Shown piece after piece: positions 24,537 to 32,335 of a stretch of 62,919 bases of DNA. Position numbers and translations under genes: made by a program. The stretch lies in the NCBI GenBank assembly GCA_023133295.1, contig JAGLWT010000106.1:1-62919 (forward strand), given 5' to 3'. Source of the DNA: a bacterium. Its GTDB lineage: Bacteria; AUK180. The stretch's first letter is position 1. Every line of letters begins with the position of its first letter. The notes under the pieces were generated by a model. That model saw nothing but the letters and a program-made list of their open reading frames with translations. It was not told where the DNA came from and made no database searches.

Positions 24537-26327
24537 ATGAAAACCAAGAAAGCGACATCACAGATCAGATGGTTCAAATTGTTTTTATTGATATTGGTTG
24601 TACTCGGGCTGGTTTTTGCCTATGGGAAGACATCCTATCTTCTGCGTAAAGGCATAGAAAGCGGCCTTGAATTGGCCTTTGACGCACCTGTGGAAGTCTC
24701 CCTTGTATACTGGACTCCCCTGAATGTAAAAATAAGTAGAATAGCGGTAGTTGACAAGAATGCCGTCGAGTACTCTTTCGTGGCAAAAGAAATAAATGCC
24801 GAGATATCGTTCAATCATTTTATCAGACGCTCATTCGTTTTGAATGACCTGAGTTTCTCTCTGGCGTTTGACGAAAAGATACCAGAGGACAAGCTCGACG
24901 AGTATCAAAAGATCCTTGCCGACAGAAAGGAGGAGAAGGAAGCAAAGGAAGAGATACGGGAAGCAAAGGCAGAAGAGGCAAAGGAAGATCTGAAAGCACA
25001 GATCATAAAAATATGGGGTGAATACATCGGCAAAAAAGAAGCGGAGATCCTGGTATTTAAGGAAGAGATCAAGCAGATCAACGAAGATATCAAGGCAATT
25101 AAAGCCGACTCCGAAAAACCCATCGCACAAATAGATACACTGCAGAAAGAACTCAAGGACCTCGGTAAAAGGATCGATGATGCCTATAATGCGAAGGATG
25201 CCAAAAAAATACTCGTACTGATCAAAGAGATCGATCAGAAGAGAAAGGAGATCGTTTCATTAAAGAACGATATAAATGAAATTGTAAAGAGGGCAAATTC
25301 AACAAAGCAATCGGTCGTTAAAACAAAAGAAGGGATGGAAGAATATGTGCTGAATATAAAGAACAATTATAAAACCATCATTATGAACGATATGGGATTT
25401 TTCATGGACCAAGTCCCCTCTTTATCCAAGGTATTCGCGACGAAGGAACTCATTGGAAAATATGAGAGATTCTATAACCTTTATGAAAAATTCAATGCCT
25501 TCAGAAAGAAATATTTCAAGGCCAAGGATGAAAAGGAGGAGAAGGAAAAAGAAGATAATTCCACTGATTTTACCTTTCCTTTGGAATCACCCGCGCCGGA
25601 CTTCTGGATAAGAACGGGAGGCGTTGAAGTAATTACGGAGAGTATCAATTTCACAGGAGTGCTGCGTAATATAACCTCGTCTAATCAGGAGATCAACGAC
25701 CTGTCGGAAGTGCTGCTGAAAGGAAAGGACGCGGATTATGAGATCAATATAAACACCTATTGGGATGATGAGAATTTTTATGGAGAGATCAATGCCAAGA
25801 ATTTCGCTGTAAGTGATATCAACTTGAATGTTATTACCCTGAAGAGCGGCCTGGTCAATTACAAACTGGAGTACTCATTCTCGATCGAAAAGGGTATATC
25901 CCTTGAAGCCGACCTGCATGATGTGAGTTTTTCCGGCGGCGGAGCTATCTACAATACTGTGAGCAATATCGATTCCTTTTACCTGAAAACATCCGCAAAG
26001 AATGAGAATGACAAGTGGAATATCAAGGCGAACAGCGATCTTGCTACAAAGATCGGAGAAAGTATAAAGAAGGAATTTGAAAATAAAAAGAAAGAAGCGG
26101 CAGCCTATGCTGAAGGCCTTTTCAATGACTGGTATGAGAAAAATATCCCTGAAAGCTATGACTTTCTGGGAAAGACCGCTGAACCGCTCAAGAGCATAAT
26201 CGATGTTTCTAAAAGACAGGAAGTTTTAGATAATATCTCCACGGACATTGAGAACAAAGCGAATGCCTATATTGAGACACTTAAAAAAGAGGCGTTGGAC
26301 GAGGGGTTGAAGGATCTTTTTAAATAG
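24537..26327 (+). CDS. TIGR03545-like protein with long coiled coil
   Basis: About 596 residues. One N-terminal membrane span (WFKLFLLILVVLGLVFAYG) anchors it with most of the protein outside the cytoplasm. Residues 50-115 resemble the start of AsmA-type envelope proteins (VEVSLVYWTPLNVKISRIAV). A highly charged coiled coil (about 125-275) follows, then a beta-rich half (about 360-500) and a helical C-terminus. This agrees with TIGR03545. AsmA-like proteins help lipid or outer-membrane traffic, so an envelope role with its membrane partner is plausible but inferred. The ATG at 24537 follows GAGGTG by 3 bases; a GTG at 24531 is the alternative. Confidence 0.75.
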   Translation: MKTKKATSQIRWFKLFLLILVVLGLVFAYGKTSYLLRKGIESGLELAFDAPVEVSLVYWTPLNVKISRIAVVDKNAVEYSFVAKEINAEISFNHFIRRSFVLNDLSFSLAFDEKIPEDKLDEYQKILADRKEEKEAKEEIREAKAEEAKEDLKAQIIKIWGEYIGKKEAEILVFKEEIKQINEDIKAIKADSEKPIAQIDTLQKELKDLGKRIDDAYNAKDAKKILVLIKEIDQKRKEIVSLKNDINEIVKRANSTKQSVVKTKEGMEEYVLNIKNNYKTIIMNDMGFFMDQVPSLSKVFATKELIGKYERFYNLYEKFNAFRKKYFKAKDEKEEKEKEDNSTDFTFPLESPAPDFWIRTGGVEVITESINFTGVLRNITSSNQEINDLSEVLLKGKDADYEININTYWDDENFYGEINAKNFAVSDINLNVITLKSGLVNYKLEYSFSIEKGISLEADLHDVSFSGGGAIYNTVSNIDSFYLKTSAKNENDKWNIKANSDLATKIGESIKKEFENKKKEAAAYAEGLFNDWYEKNIPESYDFLGKTAEPLKSIIDVSKRQEVLDNISTDIENKANAYIETLKKEALDEGLKDLFK

Positions 26328-26370
26328 GAAAGATCGTCATGTGTTCTGATAGTGTTCTGATTCATAAATA

Positions 26371-26955
26371 CTAAGCAAATATCAATTTTATGAATGACAT
26401 CCAGAATTGGTTGCCCGCCTCTCTAAGGTCGAATTTGTATCCCGAGAGGTGCCATTTTGTCACTAAAAGCCGTAAAGAGCCCAGGTAAATGTGTACAACA
26501 TGCTCTACCGGAATATCATTGCGGATATGCCCTGCGGCAACTCCCCTCTTAAGTATCTTCAAAAGGCCGTCCTTGATGAAATCCATTACCTCAAGCATTT
26601 TTTTCAGGAGAACCTCATTGTTCAGAAATAATTCCTCGGAGAAGATCAGCGATGCGAGATGCGGCTGCCCGTAAAAAAGTTCTATATGGCCACCGAAGAT
26701 CTGGCGGATCGCACATCTGCCCTGCTCACAACTTTGTGAGTCCTGGTCGCCTATTATTTCTTTTTCGATATCCATGAACCTGTCTAGGAGCGCTAAAAGG
26801 ATCTCCTGCTTATCCTTGAAGTGCCTGTACAGCGCCGGCTCACTCACACCTACAGCTTCAGCGATATTCCGCGTTGTTACCGATTGAATCCCACCCTTGG
26901 CCATTATTTCTAATACCTTGTCCACTATTTCACTTTGTCTTGCAGTCAGCTCCAT
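26371..26955 (-). CDS. TetR/AcrR family transcriptional repressor
   Basis: 194 residues. The N-terminal helix-turn-helix domain is typical: RQSEIVDKVLEIMAKGGIQSVTTRNIAEAVGVSEPALYRHFKDKQEILLAL, with the recognition helix in VSEPALYRHF. The C-terminal ligand domain (about 65-194) has a Cys-containing segment (QSCEQGRCAIR). The gene is isolated, with a promoter and an operator-like palindrome directly upstream, so it probably represses itself. Which other genes it controls is not evident; the TIGR03545 gene ends 43 bases away on the other strand. ATG at 26955 or 26958 follows GGAGGA closely; 26955 gives the better spacing. Confidence 0.92.
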   Translation of the reverse strand: MELTARQSEIVDKVLEIMAKGGIQSVTTRNIAEAVGVSEPALYRHFKDKQEILLALLDRFMDIEKEIIGDQDSQSCEQGRCAIRQIFGGHIELFYGQPHLASLIFSEELFLNNEVLLKKMLEVMDFIKDGLLKILKRGVAAGHIRNDIPVEHVVHIYLGSLRLLVTKWHLSGYKFDLREAGNQFWMSFIKLIFA

Positions 26956-26964
26956 CATTCCTCC

Positions 26965-26984
26965 GTTAGTTATCAATCACTAAC
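26965..26984. promoter_or_regulatory. Operator-like palindrome at the TetR promoter
   Basis: GTTAGT...ACTAAC arms (6 bp) with an 8-base centre, directly downstream of the -10 box and 9 bases before the start codon. The size and position match self-repression by TetR-family proteins. Confidence 0.7.
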
Positions 26985-27013
26985 ATCATAGCATATTTAT
27001 TCCGCACTGTCAA
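26985..27013 (-). promoter_or_regulatory. Promoter of the TetR-family gene
   Basis: The minus strand reads TTGACA (27008-27013), 17-base spacer, TATGAT (26985-26990). The operator palindrome abuts the -10 box. Confidence 0.82.
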
Positions 27014-27390
27014 CTGCCCTCCGCGTGTGACGCGGAGAGCATTGTTCAAAGGTTATGCTTCGCAGAGCACAAGCAACAAGTGCACAAGTGAGGAAATGAA
27101 GAATTAAGAAATGAACAGTGAACAATGAAAAGTGAATAATGAATAGTGGAGAAACACAAGAAGCAGATTATAATGAAGGATTGGGAACGGTCATGCAGAG
27201 CGAAGCGTGGCATCCAGTTTTTTTCATCTTGTCTTTCTCCCTACTTTACACTTCACACTTCACACATCACACTTCCTTCTACACTTGTCCCTGGGTCCAC
27301 TGCGTAGCGTATCCTTTGTGCTATTTTTTGACAGAGAGAGAATATTTGATAGAATATTGCAGGAAGGGTAATGACTTTTCGTAAATACTC
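27014..27390. repeat. 377-bp mosaic intergenic region
   Basis: It holds CTTCGCAGAGCACAAG...GTGCACAAGTG (27058-27088), GAAATGAACAGTGAACAATG words (27110-27145), a GTCATGCAGAG...GGCATCCAG unit (27190-27217), CACTTCACACTTCACACATC words (27247-27275) and a CACTGCGTAGCG block (27299-27310). The promoter of the TPR gene at 27391 is not evident. Confidence 0.65.
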
Positions 27391-29079
27391 ATGATGATGG
27401 AAATAAATAAAGGTCGAGCGCCGGACATTAAACTTTTCGTAAATGCCTTGAAGAGCAGAGCTGTTGTTTTTGACCTTACGGGAAGGACCGGCAAGGCATT
27501 AGATGATATCAAGCGAGCGGTAAAGGCCACCGAGAAAGTGAAAAACAGGAAGCTTACGGCTGACTGTATATCCACACTCAGCAGCATCTACTTCTCTTCA
27601 AGCAATTATCAGGAAATGATGGTTGAGGCGGAAAAAGCACTGGCAATTTTTAAGAAACTGGGAGATCGGAAAGGCATAGCATCGTGCCTGGCTAATATCG
27701 GTTACGCTCACAGGGCACTTTCGGACTATTCGAAAGCACTGAAATATTATGAGGAATCCTTAGAAATTCAAAGGGATATCAAAGATTATGAGGGACAAGC
27801 ATCGAATCTGAACAATATCGGCCGCGTGCACTGTATTCTCGGTGAAAATATAAAAGCCCTGGAATACTATAAAAAAGCACGAGCCATTTATAGAAGACTC
27901 AGTCTTCAGAATGAGCTGTCCTTAATTATTTTGAATATCGGTTTCATTCATCAGAATCAAAACGATTATAAAACGGCGATCCGGCACTATAAGAACGCAC
28001 TTGAGATACAGATGAAAACCGGTGATATTCAGGCAATAGCATACAATTATATCAATCTCGGCTTCTCCAATAGGCAATTAGGACAAGCCGAAACAGCTAC
28101 AGAGTACTTCCTGAAAGCTCTGAAGATTTTCAAGAATTCCGAGGGTTTGCAGGGTCAGGCAATGGTGTATCATAACCTTGGAGGGATCTGCAGCAGTCAG
28201 AATGATCCGAAAAAAGCGGCCGGCTACTATCGGAAAGCTGCTGAGATTTTTACCAAGATAGGTGACAAAAGAGGTCTGACAATGAGCACTCATAATACTG
28301 CCATTCAATATAAAATACTTCAAGATTATAGAGCGGGTCTAAGCTATTATTCCAAGTCGATGAAAATATGTGAAGAATTGGGTGATAAATACGGTGTTGG
28401 CATCAATCAATTTGGCATCGGGTACCTATATCTTATGATGTCTAAGTATAAAAAAGCCGAGGACAACTTATCAAAGGCGCTGAGTATGACCCGTGAGATG
28501 AAAAAGCCGGGGCTGGGAGCGGAAATACTTATCCGCCTTGGGGAGTTGCATATGGAAAAGCAAGAATTAAAGATCGCACGCTCATATCTTTCTGAAGCAG
28601 AAGAAATCGCACAAGAATTGAATACTGCCGACATTTCAATAATGGTGAGTATCGCTTGTATGAAATTGGGATTGAAGGAACTCCGACTCACGAATAATCG
28701 CGTAAACGATCGCAGCGAATCGCTCCTGAAAAAGCTGTTAAAAGACGCTTATAAGGCGCTGAAACAATCAAAAGACCATAATTTAAAGCATTTACAGGGG
28801 GAAGCGGTGCTACTGCAAGCCCGCATTGAAACAGAGAAGTTGAAACATTCCTACAAGGACGCTCTTAAAAAGGATAATATTAAGATATTGTACAAAAAGT
28901 CCGCCGAAATATTCCGGCAATTGAAAGATCGATACCTTTTGGCGAGCGCATATTGCTACTTTGCATCCTTTCTAAAAGAGATAAACAATGTCAAAAGTGC
29001 CGAGAACTTCCTGAAAAGAGCTACTGTCATATTTAATAAACTTGGACTGAACTGTTCCTGCAAACGCTATTATCGTTAA
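27391..29079 (+). CDS. Tetratricopeptide repeat protein, 562 aa
   Basis: It has about 10 TPR units of roughly 40 residues in the first 430 residues: NIGYAHRALSDYSKALKYYE, NNIGRVHCILGENIKALEYYK, NIGFIHQNQNDYKTAIRHYK, NLGFSNRQLGQAETATEYF. The C-terminal 130 residues are helical with a degenerate TPR and end NCSCKRYYR. No signal peptide or catalytic domain. It is similar in repeat style to the 510-aa protein at 14629-16161, and both are probably paralogues acting as cytosolic scaffolds. The first ATGs (27391, 27394, 27397) lack a clear Shine-Dalgarno. Confidence 0.8.
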   Translation: MMMEINKGRAPDIKLFVNALKSRAVVFDLTGRTGKALDDIKRAVKATEKVKNRKLTADCISTLSSIYFSSSNYQEMMVEAEKALAIFKKLGDRKGIASCLANIGYAHRALSDYSKALKYYEESLEIQRDIKDYEGQASNLNNIGRVHCILGENIKALEYYKKARAIYRRLSLQNELSLIILNIGFIHQNQNDYKTAIRHYKNALEIQMKTGDIQAIAYNYINLGFSNRQLGQAETATEYFLKALKIFKNSEGLQGQAMVYHNLGGICSSQNDPKKAAGYYRKAAEIFTKIGDKRGLTMSTHNTAIQYKILQDYRAGLSYYSKSMKICEELGDKYGVGINQFGIGYLYLMMSKYKKAEDNLSKALSMTREMKKPGLGAEILIRLGELHMEKQELKIARSYLSEAEEIAQELNTADISIMVSIACMKLGLKELRLTNNRVNDRSESLLKKLLKDAYKALKQSKDHNLKHLQGEAVLLQARIETEKLKHSYKDALKKDNIKILYKKSAEIFRQLKDRYLLASAYCYFASFLKEINNVKSAENFLKRATVIFNKLGLNCSCKRYYR

Positions 29080-29302
29080 CGGCTCTATCTCCCATTCTCA
29101 ATTCTTCATTTCTCTTTATCCACTTCGCACTTCCAACCTCGTACGCAGTCTGCACTGCACAGCAGACTGATGTTCTACTTGTGCCTTGTGCTCTTGTCTC
29201 TTGTGCACTTGTGCTCCGCGAAGCGTGTTCCACTGGGTCCACTTGTGCCTTGTGCACTGCGTAGCGTGTCCATTGTCAATTGTATTGAACATTGTTCATT
29301 GT
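29080..29302. repeat. Mosaic intergenic repeat between convergent genes
   Basis: CTTCCAACCTCG, then a long CTTGTGCC/TTGTGCTC/CACTTGTGC block with two CTGCGTAGCG- or CTCCGCGAAGCG-type ends (29175-29270), TGTCAATTGTATTGAAC and TTGTTCATTGTTCAC words. The last words run into the 3' end of the next gene and supply its last codons and stop. Confidence 0.65.
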
Positions 29303-29959
29303 TCACTGTTCATTGTTTCTATATTCTTCCCTGTTCAAGATATGAAGGAGTTCGGCATCCCATTTGTCCAGGCACACAGACAATAATGGTTTTTTGTTCA
29401 TAAATAATTTCATATTACTATTGTCAGCGGATTCTATTCTGAATTTCGCAAATCCGAGTTTGCCGCGGAATATGCCCTTATAACTAATAATTACCTCCGG
29501 ATTCATTCCCATGCCTTTCGGGTGCAATGTTGTTTTAAGTAATGGAGTACCAAGCGCCTTGTAATTGATCTTGCAGATATTATGATCTTTTTGCTCTACT
29601 GAGATTACCTTCCTATCCTTGTCCCAGTGAAAATCAGCCATTTCCTTTTCAATTCCCGAGGCATCATTGACCCCGATAAATGCCTTTTCATTATCAACGA
29701 ACATCTGTTTGATATAGAAACCGGTTCGCCCTTTATAAGAAACAAGTGCAGGAGAACAGTAGATCTCAAAATATTCAAGTTCAGAACCTTCCCCGAATTT
29801 ATTGAATGTAACCACGCCTAATGTCGTATTTGGCAAAACTCTGACTATTTTGAATTGCCGGGGGACAAGCGCTTCGATATATTTTACCGGCATAAGATAA
29901 CTTGCCGCCAACAATAGATTCTCACCCTTTACGATCCATGGAACTTCCGGATATGCCAT
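29303..29959 (-). CDS. Acetoacetate decarboxylase-superfamily protein
   Basis: 218 residues from ATG 29959 (GGAGGG 5 bases upstream). It has the ADC-like fold pattern: PWIVKGENLLLAASYLMPV, ALVPRQFKIVRVLPNTTLGVVTF, the beta stretch GSELEYFEIYCSPALV, GFYIKQMFVDNEKAFIGVNDASGIEKEMADF, and KFRIESADNSNM near the end. In true decarboxylases a Lys forms the Schiff base; the Lys in GIEKEMADF is a candidate, but the exact catalytic context is not fully conserved, so the reaction is uncertain. The last codons (REEYRNNEQ) and the stop are formed by GAACAATGAACAATG repeat words, so the native C-terminus may have been altered. Confidence 0.75.
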   Translation of the reverse strand: MAYPEVPWIVKGENLLLAASYLMPVKYIEALVPRQFKIVRVLPNTTLGVVTFNKFGEGSELEYFEIYCSPALVSYKGRTGFYIKQMFVDNEKAFIGVNDASGIEKEMADFHWDKDRKVISVEQKDHNICKINYKALGTPLLKTTLHPKGMGMNPEVIISYKGIFRGKLGFAKFRIESADNSNMKLFMNKKPLLSVCLDKWDAELLHILNREEYRNNEQ

Positions 29960-30093
29960 AATTTCCCTCCTCGTATATAGCGACACCGCTCCCCTGCTGC
30001 AATGCACACAGGAAAAAGCGAGCACGAGAAGCGTATATCACTCTACTAACGATATCTTACTTGATTTAAACAGATTTACCAAATCCCGATCTC

Positions 30094-30121
30094 AGTCAAA
30101 CAGTCGTTTGACTGTTTGACT
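30094..30121. promoter_or_regulatory. Perfect 28-bp inverted repeat, operator-like
   Basis: AGTCAAACAGTC and its exact reverse complement are separated by GTTT. It lies in the 282-bp gap between two divergent genes (ADC-like on minus, CPBP fusion on plus). Internal half-sites (GTCAAAC/GTTTGAC) suggest binding by a dimeric repressor of TetR type. Confidence 0.65.
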
Positions 30122-30193
30122 ATACACTGTGACTCTTACTATTCATTGTTCATTGTTCATTGTGGCTAAAGCCACCGTCCCCAATTATAAATA

Positions 30194-30221
30194 TTGACCA
30201 CAGCGATTATTCTGATATAAT
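30194..30221 (+). promoter_or_regulatory. Promoter of the CPBP fusion gene
   Basis: TTGACC (30194-30199), 16-base spacer, TATAAT (30216-30221), 20 bases upstream of the ATG with GGGAGA between. Confidence 0.75.
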
Positions 30222-30241
30222 AATGCAAGGGAGAAGCAAAC

Positions 30242-32302
30242 ATGGGAAAATCAACACTTATCGGAACAGAAAAATGGAACATTATGACCCTTGGCAAGGG
30301 ATTGATCTTGTACTCACTGTTAATGGCAGCAATCCCTGTTTTTATCATACAGAAGTATCAGTCTCCTGGTATGCGGCTCGGCATCTTCGTTATGGCAGTA
30401 ATACTCTTGGTGTATTTCTGGACAAAATTCTTCAGCGGAAACAAACTCAATAGAAGTGACTTTCTCATATTTGCGAAAATACCTGCAAAGAAATATTTTA
30501 TCGTCTTCACTTTCCTTCTTTGCAGTTATTTGGGCATCCTCTTGCTTGGTGAGTTAATCGACCTGTTTTTCGGAGCTGCGAAATCACAGACAAATGATGA
30601 GCTTGTCAAGATGTTGATGGATTCATCCTTTACAAAATTGGAATTATTTTTCTATATTGGTATATTCGGCCCTGTCATTGAGGAAATCCTTTTCAGGGGA
30701 CTGCTATTTAAATCGCTTGAAAGAAAGGTCGGGACCCTTGGCGGGCTTCTGATCTCGGCAGTGGGTTTTACTTTTCTCCACCAGGCAGGAGATTATCCCC
30801 AGATTTTGCTGGTCGGGCTTATGCTTGGATTGGTCTATATCGTAACAAGGAATATCATCTTTCCCATATTGCTTCACATCATAAACAATACCCTTGCTGT
30901 TCTCATGGAAACATCTCAAATTGCAGGCGATGAAAGAACCTATCCCTTGATGTGGATCATTGGGGCTGTGGGATTGCTCTTTGCTATCTTCACAGGGATC
31001 AAACTTCTGCGCAAAATTGAGTTTAAAAAAGCAGGAAAGCTAACTAAAAAGGAAAGTATTTGGGGTATTGTGTATTTCCTTTTGACTGCGGCAGCCATTC
31101 CGATCATGATCAGCAAACCGCCTTATGAGTCAGCTGTATCCTTGATCATCACGGTGTTTACATGTATTTTGATCCTGATATTCATCGTACGGAACAAGAT
31201 CGCACGAATATTGCTTTCTACAATACTGCTTCTTTTGACTCTCGCTGTTTTTAGCCCGTTGAATAAAGATTCTGATCTGTATTTAGAGGAAATTCCGCTT
31301 TCGAGCGGCATGACCTCTTTTCCCCACTTTAACAACAATTTCATTATCACAACAAAGCGCTCGGAACCGTTAAGGGTTTATAAGCTGAATGAAAATAATG
31401 AACTGGAAAAAGTATTCGAGAAAAAGGGCTGTGGGGAACATCCGTTTGGGAAAATTTCACCTGACGGAGAGCAAATAACCATCTGGATGCGTGATCATCG
31501 TGATATCTATTCCCTGAAAACCGGTAAACTCATAGAAAGAATTGATTACGGCAAATCAAAAAAGAAGGATAAGAGATATATCGAGTTTGATAATGTGAGG
31601 TACAAACCCGAAGATACACAGATATCCTGTTACACTGGGGGTGAAACTCACATATTGACATTGACGCAATCGCAAAGAACAACTTATTATAAAAAAGCTG
31701 GTTTTGTCGTAAGCACTTACAAGGATAAAAAACAATTGTACGATGAGAGGATCAAGATCGTGTATTATAGTCAAAGGGCAGAAAAGATCCTTGAAGTAGA
31801 GCAAGAATATTCTTTTGAATACCACAATAAGGATGGTAAATTGGAAGTAATTAGGTTTACCGCTCAAGGTCAGAAGATAATTTTCTATGATTATAATGGG
31901 AAAATAATCAATGAGCATGATACTGGAATAGAACTGTCAGATTACAAATTTTCACATTTCTGTGATTCAGTTATTATGGGCGAGAATAAGAAGGAAGTGA
32001 TATTGATTTTTAATGATTCTATCAGACGGCACAAAAAGGCAATTGTCTTCGGCTCTTTTCATGCATTTTTACAGAACGATAAGTATTTAGTTCTATCACA
32101 TAGAAGTATTTTCTACACTAAATTCACGGTTGAAGACCTTGCAACCGGCAAGATGTACACAAAATGGGTTTTCCCTGCCATGTACTCTTATTCTACCGGC
32201 AGATTAAATGACAAAGATTTTCTTCTCGTTTTTACTGTGGATCAAAGTAGATTAAAAGCCAAAACAGTTCTAATACGGTTCGATATCAGAAACGGAGGCT
32301 GA
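30242..32302 (+). CDS. CPBP-family intramembrane protease fused to an extracytoplasmic beta-propeller-like domain
   Basis: 686 residues. The first ~250 residues are a CPBP (Abi/CAAX) membrane protease: several spans, the EExxxR motif in GPVIEEILFRGLLF (about 140-153), FLHQAGDYPQ and LLHIINNTLAV with the metal-binding His residues. A second membrane block (about 275-340) leads to a beta-rich C-terminal half (about 345-686) with repeated four-strand blades (KISPDGEQITIWMRDHRDIYSLKTGKLIERI), resembling a degenerate beta-propeller outside the membrane. The fusion suggests that the propeller recruits the substrate, which is inference. It has its own promoter, and convergent kbl follows. Confidence 0.8.
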   Translation: MGKSTLIGTEKWNIMTLGKGLILYSLLMAAIPVFIIQKYQSPGMRLGIFVMAVILLVYFWTKFFSGNKLNRSDFLIFAKIPAKKYFIVFTFLLCSYLGILLLGELIDLFFGAAKSQTNDELVKMLMDSSFTKLELFFYIGIFGPVIEEILFRGLLFKSLERKVGTLGGLLISAVGFTFLHQAGDYPQILLVGLMLGLVYIVTRNIIFPILLHIINNTLAVLMETSQIAGDERTYPLMWIIGAVGLLFAIFTGIKLLRKIEFKKAGKLTKKESIWGIVYFLLTAAAIPIMISKPPYESAVSLIITVFTCILILIFIVRNKIARILLSTILLLLTLAVFSPLNKDSDLYLEEIPLSSGMTSFPHFNNNFIITTKRSEPLRVYKLNENNELEKVFEKKGCGEHPFGKISPDGEQITIWMRDHRDIYSLKTGKLIERIDYGKSKKKDKRYIEFDNVRYKPEDTQISCYTGGETHILTLTQSQRTTYYKKAGFVVSTYKDKKQLYDERIKIVYYSQRAEKILEVEQEYSFEYHNKDGKLEVIRFTAQGQKIIFYDYNGKIINEHDTGIELSDYKFSHFCDSVIMGENKKEVILIFNDSIRRHKKAIVFGSFHAFLQNDKYLVLSHRSIFYTKFTVEDLATGKMYTKWVFPAMYSYSTGRLNDKDFLLVFTVDQSRLKAKTVLIRFDIRNGG

Positions 32303-32335
32303 GTTTCACGTTACACGTTACACGGTAAATATAAT

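Noticed and set aside
26340..26365. GTTCTGATTCATAAATA as another MITE end (also near 7127 and 62824)
   Set aside because: It resembles the MITE end only in CATAAATA, with no matching inverted partner and no TA duplication.
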